Shown here one piece after another: positions 18,249-26,595 of a stretch of 64,000 nt of DNA; positions within the stretch are counted from its first letter, which is position 1; each line of letters opens with the position of its first letter. Made by a program: the position numbers and the translations under genes. Under the pieces are notes generated by a model. The model was not told where the DNA came from, ran no database searches, and saw nothing but the letters and a program-made list of their open reading frames with translations. Location: contig NZ_CAJNBK010000019.1 of assembly GCF_905220975.1 (NCBI RefSeq), positions 62,001 to 126,000 of the forward strand, read 5' to 3'. This stretch comes from Paraburkholderia haematera (GTDB lineage Bacteria > Pseudomonadota > Gammaproteobacteria > Burkholderiales > Burkholderiaceae).

Positions 18249-19325
18249 ATGAAGTCCTCGTTTACCGCTGGAAACGCAGGAAAAATGTTCGGCGACCGGC
18301 AACTGAATTTTCTGCTGATCGTCAACGTGTTCGTCGTGCTGGTCGCGACGTGGCTCTCGCGCGGGCAATTCGTCGATATCGACAACTTGCAGTCGATGGG
18401 CGGGCAGTTGCCCGAGCTCGGCCTGCTCGCGCTCGGCATCATGTTGTCGATGGTGTCGGGCAACGGCGGGATCGACCTGTCGGGCGTCGGGCTCGCGAAC
18501 CTGTCCGGCATGGCCGCCGCACTGATCGTGCCGCGCTTCGTTAGCGGCGACGACTCGCCGGTGCTCTACACGTCGCTTTTCTGCGCGATCGTGGTGACGA
18601 TGGGGCTGCTCGGCGGGCTCCTGAACGGCGTGGTCATCGCGCGCCTGCGGCTCACGCCCATTCTCTGCACGCTCGGTACGCAACTGCTTTTCACGGGTTG
18701 TGCGGTGGTGCTCAGCAATGGCGCTTCGGTGCATGTCGACTATGTCGACCCGTTGTCGAATATCGGTAACGGTACCGTGTTTCAGGTGCCGATCGCGTTC
18801 TGCATCTTTATCGCTGCGGTGATCGTGTTGGGATGGCTGCTCAAACGCAGCCCGTTCGGTCTGCGTCTCTACCTGATGGGCACCAATCCCAAAGCCGCGT
18901 TCTATGCCGGCATTCCGCGCGCGCGGATGCTGATCACAACCTATGCGATGTGCGGCGTGCTGGCGTCGCTGGCCGGTCTGATCAGCGCGACGCATACGTC
19001 CAGTGCGAAATGGGATTACGGGAACTCCTATCTGCTGATCGCCATTCTGATCGCGGTGATGGGCGGTGTGAATCCCGCCGGCGGCCACGGCCGCATCATC
19101 TGCGTGTTCTTTGCCGCCACCGTGCTGCAGTTTCTCTCGAGCCTGTTCAACCTGCTGGGCGTGTCGCAGTTTTTCGGCGATTGCGCGTGGGGTTTTTTGT
19201 TGCTGCTGTCGCTCGCATTCGCGGGCGGTGAGCGGGTGCGCGCGATCTTCGGTTTTAGCGGCAGTGGCGGTGGTGGTGCCGGTGGCGGCAGTGCGGCGAG
19301 TTCCGGCACGGCCCCGAAAAGCTAG
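18249..19325 (+). CDS. Sugar ABC transporter permease, second importer
   Basis: Inner-membrane permease of 358 residues (BPD_transp_2 / RbsC-LsrC type) with about nine TM segments. NGGIDLSGVGLANLSGMAAAL is the family core motif, followed by LLNGVVIARLRLTPILCTLGTQ and a late loop VMGGVNPAGGHGRI. The C-terminus is a low-complexity Gly/Ser tail (GSGGGGAGGGSAAS). It starts 33 bp after the kinase gene with AAGGAGA nearby. It would pair with the second permease at 22126 to form a heterodimeric channel. Confidence 0.92.
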   Translation: MKSSFTAGNAGKMFGDRQLNFLLIVNVFVVLVATWLSRGQFVDIDNLQSMGGQLPELGLLALGIMLSMVSGNGGIDLSGVGLANLSGMAAALIVPRFVSGDDSPVLYTSLFCAIVVTMGLLGGLLNGVVIARLRLTPILCTLGTQLLFTGCAVVLSNGASVHVDYVDPLSNIGNGTVFQVPIAFCIFIAAVIVLGWLLKRSPFGLRLYLMGTNPKAAFYAGIPRARMLITTYAMCGVLASLAGLISATHTSSAKWDYGNSYLLIAILIAVMGGVNPAGGHGRIICVFFAATVLQFLSSLFNLLGVSQFFGDCAWGFLLLLSLAFAGGERVRAIFGFSGSGGGGAGGGSAASSGTAPKS

Positions 19326-19437
19326 CGCGCCGAGCGGATGCGAGGCGCAAGCAAGGTTGAAGTACGCGGCGGACAACGAGCCCTGGCTGTCCGTGACAGT
19401 GAAGTGGGGCGACATCGAACCATAAAGGAGACATCGC

Positions 19438-20442
19438 ATGAAATTGACTCGACTGGGTACCGCGCTCGCAGCAGGCGTGCTGACGGTGGGCGTGATTGCC
19501 GCTGCGCACGCGGCAATCAACGAGACGATCGTCACGGTCGTCAAGGTGACCGGTATCAACTGGTTCAACCGGATGGACGACGGCGTCAAGCAATTCGCGA
19601 AAGACAACCCCGGCGTGAACGCGTATCAGACCGGCCCGGGCCGCGCGGATGCGGCACAGCAATTGAAGATTATCGAAGACCTGATCGCGAAGAAGGTCAC
19701 GGCGATTGCCGTGGTGCCCTACGATCCGCCGACGCTCGAACCGGCGCTGAAGAAGGCGATGGATCGCGGCATCAAGGTGGTGACGCATGAAGCCGACAAC
19801 GCGAAGAACACGATGGTCGACATTGAAGCGTTCGACAATACGGCCTACGGCGCCGGCCTGAACGAACGCCTTGCTTCGTGCATGCACGACGACGGCAAGT
19901 GGGTGGCGCTGGTCGGTTCGCTCGGCAGCCGCTCGCAGGTGCAATGGGCTGACGGCGGGATCGGCAACGCCAAGGCCAGATATCCGAAGATGGATCTGGT
20001 CGAACCGAAACTCGAAACCAATAACGACGGCGAGCGCGCCTATGAAGTCGCGAAGGAAGTCCTACGCAAGCATCCGGACCTGAAGGGCTTCCAGGGCTCG
20101 TCCTCGCTCGACGTGATCGGCATCGGCCGTGCGGTTGAAGAAGCCGGCATGCAGGGCAAGATCTGCGTCTACGGCACGGGCCTGCCGACTGAAGCAGGCA
20201 AGTTCCTCGAGAGCGGTGCGATCAACGGCATTGCGTTCTGGGATCCGAAGCTTGCGGGCATCGCGATGAATAAGGTTGCGCAAATGCTGATCGATGGCAA
20301 GACCGTCGAGAACGGCGCCGATCTCGGCATTCCGGGCTACACGAAAGTCACGGTCGCGAAGGGGCCGGGCAAGGGGATCATCGTGCGCGGCCAGGGCTGG
20401 GTGAACGTCGACAAATCGAACTACAAGCAGTATCCGTTCTGA
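19438..20442 (+). CDS. Sugar ABC substrate-binding protein (LsrB/RhaS-like), second importer
   Basis: Periplasmic receptor of 334 residues. A Sec signal (ALAAGVLTVGVIAAAHAA) is followed by the type-1 fold: VVKVTGINWFNRMDDGVKQF, YQTGPGRADAAQQLKIIEDLI, AIAVVPYDPPTLEPALKKA and GFQGSSSLDVIGIGRAVEEAG. The motif TGxxWFNRMxxG and the GPxRADxxQQ stretch are like LsrB-type receptors, but the genes around it are not lsr. A good ribosome site (AAAGGAGA) precedes the ATG. Gene order permease-receptor-ATPase-permease is unusual because the receptor is internal. Ligand unproven; deoxyribose or deoxynucleoside is inferred from the operon. Confidence 0.92.
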   Translation: MKLTRLGTALAAGVLTVGVIAAAHAAINETIVTVVKVTGINWFNRMDDGVKQFAKDNPGVNAYQTGPGRADAAQQLKIIEDLIAKKVTAIAVVPYDPPTLEPALKKAMDRGIKVVTHEADNAKNTMVDIEAFDNTAYGAGLNERLASCMHDDGKWVALVGSLGSRSQVQWADGGIGNAKARYPKMDLVEPKLETNNDGERAYEVAKEVLRKHPDLKGFQGSSSLDVIGIGRAVEEAGMQGKICVYGTGLPTEAGKFLESGAINGIAFWDPKLAGIAMNKVAQMLIDGKTVENGADLGIPGYTKVTVAKGPGKGIIVRGQGWVNVDKSNYKQYPF

Positions 20443-20500
20443 CGCGGAACGCCCCCGATCCTTCGAGGAGATTTCCTTCGGAGCGGGGGGCTTCCTTCGG

Positions 20501-20522
20501 GGCGTGCCTGCGTGGGCACGCC
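20501..20522 (+). other. Intercistronic stem-loop after the binding-protein gene
   Basis: Perfect arms GGCGTGCC (20501-20508) and GGCACGCC (20515-20522) enclose a 6-nt loop, 59 bp after the receptor stop and 20 bp before the ATPase ATG. There is no T-run. Such a hairpin inside an ABC operon usually protects the abundant receptor mRNA or dampens downstream genes; that role is inference. Confidence 0.45.
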
Positions 20523-20542
20523 TTAACTTGCGACTCGCCATC

Positions 20543-22111
20543 ATGAATCAAGATGCAGCTTCACGGCAGTCACCGCTGCCACCGCGTTCCGACACACCGC
20601 AACCGTTTCTGCAGGTTGTGGGCGTGCACAAGCGCTTCACGGGCGTGCATGCTTTGCGCGGGGTGAGCCTGTCGTTCGAGCGCGGCCAGATCTATCACCT
20701 GCTCGGCGAGAACGGCTGCGGCAAGAGCACGTTAATCAAGATCATCTCAGGCGCGCAGCCGCCCGACGAAGGCGAGCTCGTGATCGAAGGCGTTCGGCAT
20801 GCGCGGCTTTCCGCACTGGAATCGCTGGCTGCGGGAATCGAAACCGTCTATCAGGATCTCTCGCTGCTGCCCAACATGAACGTGGCGGAGAATGTCGCGC
20901 TCACCGCGGAGCTGGCCACGCACGCAGGCAGGCTTGCGCGTACGTTCGATCGACGTTTGCTCGCGCGCACGGCGGCGCGAGCGCTGGAATCGGTCGGGCT
21001 GCCCGGCGACGCCGAATTTCAGGCGACCCTGATCGAGCACTTGCCGCTTGCCACGCGTCAACTCGTCGCCATTGCTCGCGCGATCGCCAGCGAGGCAAAG
21101 TTCGTCATCATGGACGAGCCCACCACGTCGCTTACGCAAAAGGAAGTCGACAATCTGATCGCCGTGCTCGCGAATCTGCGCGCGCAAGGCGTGACGGTGC
21201 TGTTCGTGAGCCACAAGCTCGACGAGTGCTACGCGATCGGCGGCGAAGTCATCGTGCTGCGCGACGGCCAGAAGATGGCGCAGGGACCGATCGCGCAATT
21301 CACCAAAGCGCAGATCAGCGAGCTGATGACGGGACGCCATCTGTCGAACGAGCGCTATCGTGAAGGCGCGGTTGGCGAGGACGTCGTGCTCGACGTGCGC
21401 GGCTTCACACGCGCGGGCCAGTTCAGCGACGTCTCGTTCGCGCTGCATGGCGGTGAAATTCTCGGCATTACCGGTCTGCTCGACTCGGGGCGCAACGAAC
21501 TGGCACGCGCACTCGCGGGCGTTGCGGCCGCGCAATCGGGACAGGTGACGCTCGACGGCAAGGCGATTTCATTGCGCACGCCCTCGGATGCGAAACATCA
21601 TCGCATTGGCTACGTGCCGGAAGACCGCCTGAACGAAGGGCTGTTTCTCGACAAGCCGATTCGCGACAACGTGATTACCGCGATGATCGCGAGCCTGAAG
21701 GACCGCTTCGGCCAGATCGATCGCGCTCGCGCGCAGGCGCTCGCGGAACAGACGGTAAAAGATCTGCAGATCGCGACGCCCGGCGTGGACAAACCCGTGC
21801 AGTCGCTCTCGGGTGGCAATCAACAGCGCGTGCTGATCGGCCGCTGGCTCGCCATCGATCCGCGCGTGCTGATTCTGCATGGACCGACGGTCGGCGTCGA
21901 CGTCGGATCGAAGGACATCATCTACCGCATCATGCAGCGCCTGTCGCAACGCGGCATCGGCATCATTCTGATCAGCGACGACCTGCCTGAACTGCTGCAG
22001 AACTGCGATCGCATCCTGATGATGAAGAAGGGGCGTGTGGCCAGCGAATATCGGGCCGACACGTTGAGCGAAGCCGACCTGTACCACGCGTTGCTTTCGG
22101 AAGCCGCATAA
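20543..22111 (+). CDS. Sugar ABC transporter ATPase with degenerate second Walker B
   Basis: Two-domain ATPase of 522 residues; the start ATG 20543 is chosen over an upstream in-frame start that lies in the stem-loop. NBD1: Walker A GENGCGKST (55-63), degenerate signature HLPLATRQ, canonical Walker B FVIMDEPT (187-194). NBD2: lysine-less Walker A GLLDSGRNEL (311-320), intact LSGGNQQ (422-428), but the Walker B Asp-Glu pair is replaced by His446-Gly447 in VLILHGPTVGVDVG. One functional ATP site built from NBD1 Walker motifs and the NBD2 signature would remain. It is followed by the second permease 14 bp downstream. Confidence 0.93.
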   Translation: MNQDAASRQSPLPPRSDTPQPFLQVVGVHKRFTGVHALRGVSLSFERGQIYHLLGENGCGKSTLIKIISGAQPPDEGELVIEGVRHARLSALESLAAGIETVYQDLSLLPNMNVAENVALTAELATHAGRLARTFDRRLLARTAARALESVGLPGDAEFQATLIEHLPLATRQLVAIARAIASEAKFVIMDEPTTSLTQKEVDNLIAVLANLRAQGVTVLFVSHKLDECYAIGGEVIVLRDGQKMAQGPIAQFTKAQISELMTGRHLSNERYREGAVGEDVVLDVRGFTRAGQFSDVSFALHGGEILGITGLLDSGRNELARALAGVAAAQSGQVTLDGKAISLRTPSDAKHHRIGYVPEDRLNEGLFLDKPIRDNVITAMIASLKDRFGQIDRARAQALAEQTVKDLQIATPGVDKPVQSLSGGNQQRVLIGRWLAIDPRVLILHGPTVGVDVGSKDIIYRIMQRLSQRGIGIILISDDLPELLQNCDRILMMKKGRVASEYRADTLSEADLYHALLSEAA

Positions 22112-22125
22112 GGACGCCGATACCC

Positions 22126-23184
22126 ATGAACTCGCGGATCCAATCGCGCATGAACCAGACCATGACCACCCCGACCGTTGTCGAAGTCGCCCCCGAGGTC
22201 AAGCCGCCCACCTTGCGGACCAGGCTCTCGCGCAACCCCGAATGGTTTACGGTCGCGTTGATCGCGGCGACCTGCCTGATTGTCGGCGCGATCAACCCAC
22301 GGTTCTTTCAGCTTGCCACGCTCTTCGATCTGCTGCATTCGGCCACCACGATGTCGCTTTTCGCGCTGGGGACGCTCGTCGTGCTGGCGTCCGGCGGCAT
22401 CGACGTCTCGTTCACGGCGATCGCGGCGCTGACGATGTACGGCATCACGAAGGCGGTGTTTGCCTGGTGGCCGGACGCGCCGTTCGCGCTGATCCTGATT
22501 GCCGGCGCACTGGGAGGCGTGTTGCTCGGCATCGTCAACGGGCTGCTGGTGCATCGGTTGAAAGCGCCTTCGCTGATCGTCACGATCGGCACGCAGTATC
22601 TGTTTCGCGGCCTGCTGTTGACGTTTATCGGCACGACGTTCTTTATGAACATTCCGCACAGCATGGATCACTTCGGCCGGATTCCGCTGTTTTTCTATCA
22701 CACCAGCGAGGGCCTGCGCGCCGTGCTGCCCATTTCGGTGCTGGCGCTGGTGGCGGCCGCCGTTGTCACCTGGTGGCTGTTGAACCGGACCATGATGGGG
22801 CGCGGCGTCTATGCGATGGGCGGCAGCCTCGCGATCGCCGAGCGGCTCGGCTATAACCTGCGCGCGATTCATCTGTTCGTGTTCGGTTATACCGGCATGC
22901 TCGCGGGCATTGCGGGCATTCTGCATGTATCGAACAACCGGCTCGCGAATCCGTTCGATCTCGTGGGCTCGGAGCTCGATGTGATCGCCGCGGTGATCCT
23001 GGGCGGTGCGCGCATTACGGGCGGCACGGGGACGGTGGCCGGCACGTTGCTCGGCGTAGTGCTGGTGACGCTGATCAACAGCGTGCTGATTCTGATCGGC
23101 GTGCCGAGCACCTGGCAGAAAGTGATCATCGGCGCGTTCATTCTGATCGCCGGGACGCTGTTCGCGTTGCAGCGCAAAAGCTGA
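22126..23184 (+). CDS. Sugar ABC transporter permease, second of the second importer
   Basis: Inner-membrane permease of 352 residues, BPD_transp_2 family. After a polar N-terminus of about 45 residues come about nine TM segments. Marks are VVLASGGIDVSFTAIAALTMY, VNGLLVHRLKAPSLIVTIGTQYL (given as adjoining short pieces) and VGSELDVIAAVILGGARITGGTG. It probably forms a heterodimer with the 18249 permease, as LsrC and LsrD do. It is the last gene of the rightward operon, with 41 bp to the convergent deoR. An internal ATG at residue 9 or 13 could also serve as start. Confidence 0.92.
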   Translation: MNSRIQSRMNQTMTTPTVVEVAPEVKPPTLRTRLSRNPEWFTVALIAATCLIVGAINPRFFQLATLFDLLHSATTMSLFALGTLVVLASGGIDVSFTAIAALTMYGITKAVFAWWPDAPFALILIAGALGGVLLGIVNGLLVHRLKAPSLIVTIGTQYLFRGLLLTFIGTTFFMNIPHSMDHFGRIPLFFYHTSEGLRAVLPISVLALVAAAVVTWWLLNRTMMGRGVYAMGGSLAIAERLGYNLRAIHLFVFGYTGMLAGIAGILHVSNNRLANPFDLVGSELDVIAAVILGGARITGGTGTVAGTLLGVVLVTLINSVLILIGVPSTWQKVIIGAFILIAGTLFALQRKS

Positions 23185-23225
23185 AAATTGAACGCTGGCT
23201 GCGCTACGCTGCGCGGCTGGCGCAT

Positions 23226-23951
23226 TCATTTGCGCTTGCGAAGCTCCTGGCCTTTCTCGGTGATGATGGAATCGAAGTCGTCGACCTGCGAGAAACGTAC
23301 CGCCTTGACCACGCCGAACTTGCTCTGATCCACGACCAGATGCCGCTCGACCGCACTTGCCATGGCCGCCTGCTTGAGCGCCACTTCGTGAAAGTTCCAG
23401 CACGTGACCCCGCGCGCGCTATCCACGCCGCCCGCGGAAATGAACGCCTTGTTGATGCCCATGCGGCGCAGCATCTCCAGACTTTCTTCGCCCGCGAACG
23501 AATCTGAAGAAGGCACGTAGACGCCGCCCAGCAGAATCATCCGCACATTCGGCTTGCGCCGCAGAATCTCCGCCACATTCAGCGAATAGCAGACCACCGT
23601 GACGTGACGCTCGAGCGGAATCAGGCGCGCGAGCGTGGTGAGCGTCGTGCCGCAATCGATGAAGATGGTTTCGTGGTCGATAACAAGCTTCGCGGCAATC
23701 GCGGAGGCTTCCGCTTTGGCCTGCGCGAAATGATCCTTCTCTTCTTCGAGTGAGTAGCCGGCGCTGTTGGGTACGTCGGTCGCGCTGACGATATAGCCGC
23801 CGAGATACGTGAATCGCTCAGGACTGCCCGCGATATCGCGCCGGACAGTCATTTCCGATACGTCCAGCAGGCTGGCGGCGTCGCGCAGGCGCATCACGCT
23901 CTGCTTGGCCAGCGCATCGGCGAGGGCGCGGAGGCGGTCGGGTTTCAGCAT
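23226..23951 (-). CDS. deoR: DeoR-type transcriptional repressor
   Basis: Regulator of 241 residues. The N-terminal helix-turn-helix (about 18-50, LRDAASLLDVSEMTVRRDI) and LGGYIV closely match E. coli DeoR (LKDAAALLGVSEMTIRRDL, LGGYIV). The sugar-phosphate sensing domain shares DCGTT, VCYSLN, and VVDQSKFGVVK against E. coli VVDHSKFGKVR. This makes it a likely true DeoR rather than a general GlpR-like member. E. coli DeoR is released by deoxyribose-5-phosphate, the substrate of the deoC gene here. It is convergent with the ABC operon and carries a DeoR-like site on its own promoter, so autoregulation is likely. Confidence 0.9.
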   Translation of the reverse strand: MLKPDRLRALADALAKQSVMRLRDAASLLDVSEMTVRRDIAGSPERFTYLGGYIVSATDVPNSAGYSLEEEKDHFAQAKAEASAIAAKLVIDHETIFIDCGTTLTTLARLIPLERHVTVVCYSLNVAEILRRKPNVRMILLGGVYVPSSDSFAGEESLEMLRRMGINKAFISAGGVDSARGVTCWNFHEVALKQAAMASAVERHLVVDQSKFGVVKAVRFSQVDDFDSIITEKGQELRKRK

Positions 23952-24001
23952 GGAGGTCCTGTCGCGCAGTGTGGAGGAACGTTATGTTTTGTTCGAGTTG
24001 A

Positions 24002-24017
24002 TGAGAGAATTATAACA
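24002..24017 (-). promoter_or_regulatory. DeoR-like operator over the deoR -10 box
   Basis: On the minus strand TGTTATAATTCTCTCA matches the E. coli DeoR operator TGTTAGAATTCTAACA at 13 of 16 positions. It contains a perfect -10 hexamer TATAAT (24014-24009) reading toward deoR, 51 bp before its ATG. It shares 13 of 16 positions with the deoC-side site. No good -35 is seen. Overlap of operator and -10 implies autorepression. Confidence 0.55.
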
Positions 24018-24186
24018 AGAGGTGGTCGGTGCGGCGAGTCTGTTTGAGCCTCGGTTTGAGCCCCGAACACGAGGCGTGTTCGCAAGAACGGGGTCTGCCG
24101 CCGAGCCGAACTATGTGACACTCCGATGCATCGTCACGCCGCACCTGAACGAACGCGGCCGAAATCCAATTATTCCTCCCGATCTC

Positions 24187-25095
24187 ATGAATCTTCGCCA
24201 ACTCGAACACGTCGTTGCGCTCGCAGAAGAGGGCAGCTTTGCGCGAGCTGCCGTGCGCGTCCATCTAAGTCAGCCGGCGCTGAGCAGAAGTATTCAGGCC
24301 ATCGAAGAGCATCTGGACATGGCGCTGTTTGACCGCAGCACCCGCGAAGTACGCATCACGCCCGCCGGCCAGACGGTCGTGCAGCGCGCGCGGAAGGTCC
24401 TGTTCGAAGCGCGCTGCCTGTTGCGCGACGTGGATTTACTGAAAAGCCACGATCTCGGTTCGGTGAACTTTGGTTCCGGGCCTTATCCGGCTGCGATGCT
24501 GTTGCCCGCGGCGCTGGACGAACTCGCCCAAAGTCATCCGAATCTGCGTATCAACGCCGCCGTCGACAACTGGAAGAATCTGCTGGAGTCGTTACACGCG
24601 GAGCGGCTGGATTTTCTGATCGTCGACATTCGCGGCGTGCCGTCGAGCAGCAAGCTCGAGGTCATTGCATTGCCCCGGCACCGTGCGGCCTGGTTCGTTC
24701 GCGAGGGTCACCCACTGACCCTGCACGATCCGATCGAGGTGCAGCAACTGTCAGCTTATCCCGTCATATCGGTCCCGCTGCCGGAGGCGATGCGCGAGTC
24801 GCTGCGCAAGTGGTTGCGTTTTCCGCCCAAGCAGGAAATGGAGTTTCACCTGACCTGTAACGACGTCAACGTGCTGCGTGAGTACGCCCGCAAGACGGAT
24901 GCGTTGCTGCTGCTCACCGAGCAGTCCGGCTGGGAACGGGAGCGCTCGGCCGGTCTGGTCGCGCTGTCGGTGCCATCCCGGTCGCATCTGTGGCTGCAGT
25001 TCGCAATCGTCCATCTGGCTGGACGTACGCTTTCGCCGGCAGCCGAGCAGGCGATCACGGCCATCAAGCGTGCGGCCGCGGTGAAACCTGCGTGA
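24187..25095 (+). CDS. LysR-family transcriptional regulator
   Basis: Regulator of 302 residues. The start ATG 24187 gives the standard N-terminus MNLRQLEHVVALAEEGSFARAA; a longer frame from 24022 adds 55 atypical residues. The helix-turn-helix is about 17-38 (FARAAVRVHLSQPALSRSIQ), and a two-lobe effector domain runs from about residue 90. It is on the same strand as, and 156 bp before, an MFS transporter and two DUF1254 genes, which it probably controls. It is divergent from deoR across 235 bp but is not obviously part of the deo regulon. Confidence 0.92.
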   Translation: MNLRQLEHVVALAEEGSFARAAVRVHLSQPALSRSIQAIEEHLDMALFDRSTREVRITPAGQTVVQRARKVLFEARCLLRDVDLLKSHDLGSVNFGSGPYPAAMLLPAALDELAQSHPNLRINAAVDNWKNLLESLHAERLDFLIVDIRGVPSSSKLEVIALPRHRAAWFVREGHPLTLHDPIEVQQLSAYPVISVPLPEAMRESLRKWLRFPPKQEMEFHLTCNDVNVLREYARKTDALLLLTEQSGWERERSAGLVALSVPSRSHLWLQFAIVHLAGRTLSPAAEQAITAIKRAAAVKPA

Positions 25096-25120
25096 ACGCG
25101 GCACCCCAGTCGGATAAATG

Positions 25121-25150
25121 TTGAAAACACATTAATTCGATGAAAACTAT
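25121..25150 (+). promoter_or_regulatory. Candidate sigma70 promoter for the MFS-DUF1254 operon
   Basis: TTGAAA (25121-25126) and AACTAT (25145-25150) are separated by 18 bp in an AT-rich patch about 100 bp before the MFS start. Imperfect hexamers fit an activator-dependent promoter under the adjacent LysR regulator. No unambiguous T-N11-A box was singled out. Confidence 0.35.
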
Positions 25151-25251
25151 GCAATTGTCTTATTGATCAGTGCGTCGTTCAATGTCTTCCACGCGGCAAC
25201 GAGGTCGCCTTCAGCTTGAGGGCGACGTCCCGGATAGCCGCGACTGGAGAC

Positions 25252-26595
25252 ATGATGCAACTCTCGACGCACGACATCCGTCACCGGTGGATCGTGGTGA
25301 CCGGTCTGTTTTTTTTCCTTGCGATCAACTTTGCCGATAAGGCGCTGATGGGGCTTGCAGCCGAGCCGATCATGCGTGAACTCGGCCTGACGCATACCCA
25401 GTTCGGGCGTATCGCCGCCAGTTTTTTCCTGCTGTTTTCGCTTTCGTCTCTGCTGGTCGGGCTGTTGTCGGACCGCGTGAAAACCCGTTGGCTGCTGCTG
25501 GCCATGGCCGTCGTCTGGTCCGTGTCGCAGGCGCCGCTGCTCCTCGCCGCGGTGCCCACCACGCTTGTGATGTCGCGAATACTGCTCGGCGCGAGCGAAG
25601 GCCCGGCGTATCCAGTCGCGATTCACTCGCTCTACAAATGGTTTCCGGACGCGGAGCGGACCTTGCCGACCGCGCTGCTGACGATCGGCGCGGCGTTCGG
25701 GGCCGGGTTCATCGCGCCCGTCATTACCGCGATCATTCTGTATTTTGGCTGGCGCGCGGCCTTCCTGGCCCTCGCGGTAGTGGGTCTCGTCTGGAGCGCC
25801 ATCTGGCTCGCGATCGGCCGTGAAGGACCGCTCGAATCGGCCGGCGACCGTGCGCCCGGCGCCCAGGTCGCAGAAGCCGCGTCGCTGGAGGAAAAGATAC
25901 CGCTACGCGTATTGCTGCTGTCGCGCACATGCCTTGGCTGCAATCTGTCCGGATTTGCGGCGTACGTCGTGCTCGCGCTCTCGACGATCTGGCTGCCGAG
26001 TTATCTGGTCAGAGTAGCGGGCTATTCGCTGATGCAAGTGGGATGGATTGTTGTATTGCCCGCGTTCGGCCAGATGGTGATGGCGCCGCTGCTCGGCTGG
26101 TGGTCTCAACGGTTGATGAAGCGCGGCGTCGCCAGCCGTCATGCGCGGGGCACGCTGGGTGCGGCGGCCGTCGTGCTGTCGGGTAGCGCACTTCTTCTGA
26201 TGCCGGTGCTGCCGCCTGGTGCGGGACTGATCGCCGCCGTGACGGTCGGTTTCTCGCTCGCGTCGTTTGCCTTCACGACGGGCGTCGCGCTGGCGGGTGA
26301 GGTGGTGCCCGCCTCTCAGCGCGGGGGCGTGCTCGGCATCAATATCTGCCTGACCACGCTGGCGGGACTCATTACGCCGGCTGTCATGGGCCAGATCATC
26401 GACGTGGCTGGCGACGCCTTAACGGGCTATCGCCTGGGCATCGCACTGGCCGGCGGGTTCGCCGTGGTCGCGGGCGTCGCGTCGGCGTGTCTGGTAGACC
26501 CGGCCGGAGACCGGCGGCGCTTTGCGTGTCTGGCGTCGACCTGCGCGCGGATCGGCGCGATCCCGACCACTTTTGTACGGAACACTCATGAATAA
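25252..26595 (+). CDS. Major facilitator superfamily transporter
   Basis: Inner-membrane secondary transporter of 447 residues with 12 predicted TM helices. The loop 2-3 motif LLSDRVKTRWLL follows TM2, and RILLGASEGPAYPVAIHSLYKW in TM4-5 is like the anion:cation (ACS, phthalate/glucarate-type) branch of MFS. An early Asp (NFADKALMG) also fits that branch. Starts at TTG 25216, ATG 25252 or ATG 25255 are possible; GGAGA ends one base before 25252 and suits 25255 slightly better. The C-terminal tail is Arg/Cys-rich. Its last 8 bases overlap the next gene. Substrate unknown, probably an organic acid. Confidence 0.9.
   Translation: MMQLSTHDIRHRWIVVTGLFFFLAINFADKALMGLAAEPIMRELGLTHTQFGRIAASFFLLFSLSSLLVGLLSDRVKTRWLLLAMAVVWSVSQAPLLLAAVPTTLVMSRILLGASEGPAYPVAIHSLYKWFPDAERTLPTALLTIGAAFGAGFIAPVITAIILYFGWRAAFLALAVVGLVWSAIWLAIGREGPLESAGDRAPGAQVAEAASLEEKIPLRVLLLSRTCLGCNLSGFAAYVVLALSTIWLPSYLVRVAGYSLMQVGWIVVLPAFGQMVMAPLLGWWSQRLMKRGVASRHARGTLGAAAVVLSGSALLLMPVLPPGAGLIAAVTVGFSLASFAFTTGVALAGEVVPASQRGGVLGINICLTTLAGLITPAVMGQIIDVAGDALTGYRLGIALAGGFAVVAGVASACLVDPAGDRRRFACLASTCARIGAIPTTFVRNTHE

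Noticed and set aside
15318..19607. Two very long minus-strand frames (603 and 784 codons) opposite the deo operon
   Set aside because: Low-complexity Arg/His/Gln/Asp composition and no family. The plus strand encodes ALDH, kinase and permease with intact motifs.
19438..23184. Naming the second importer lsrACDB (AI-2 uptake)
   Set aside because: The receptor is LsrB-like in motif, but lsrK, lsrF, lsrG and lsrR are absent and the operon carries deoC and a PfkB kinase, so AI-2 uptake was not adopted.
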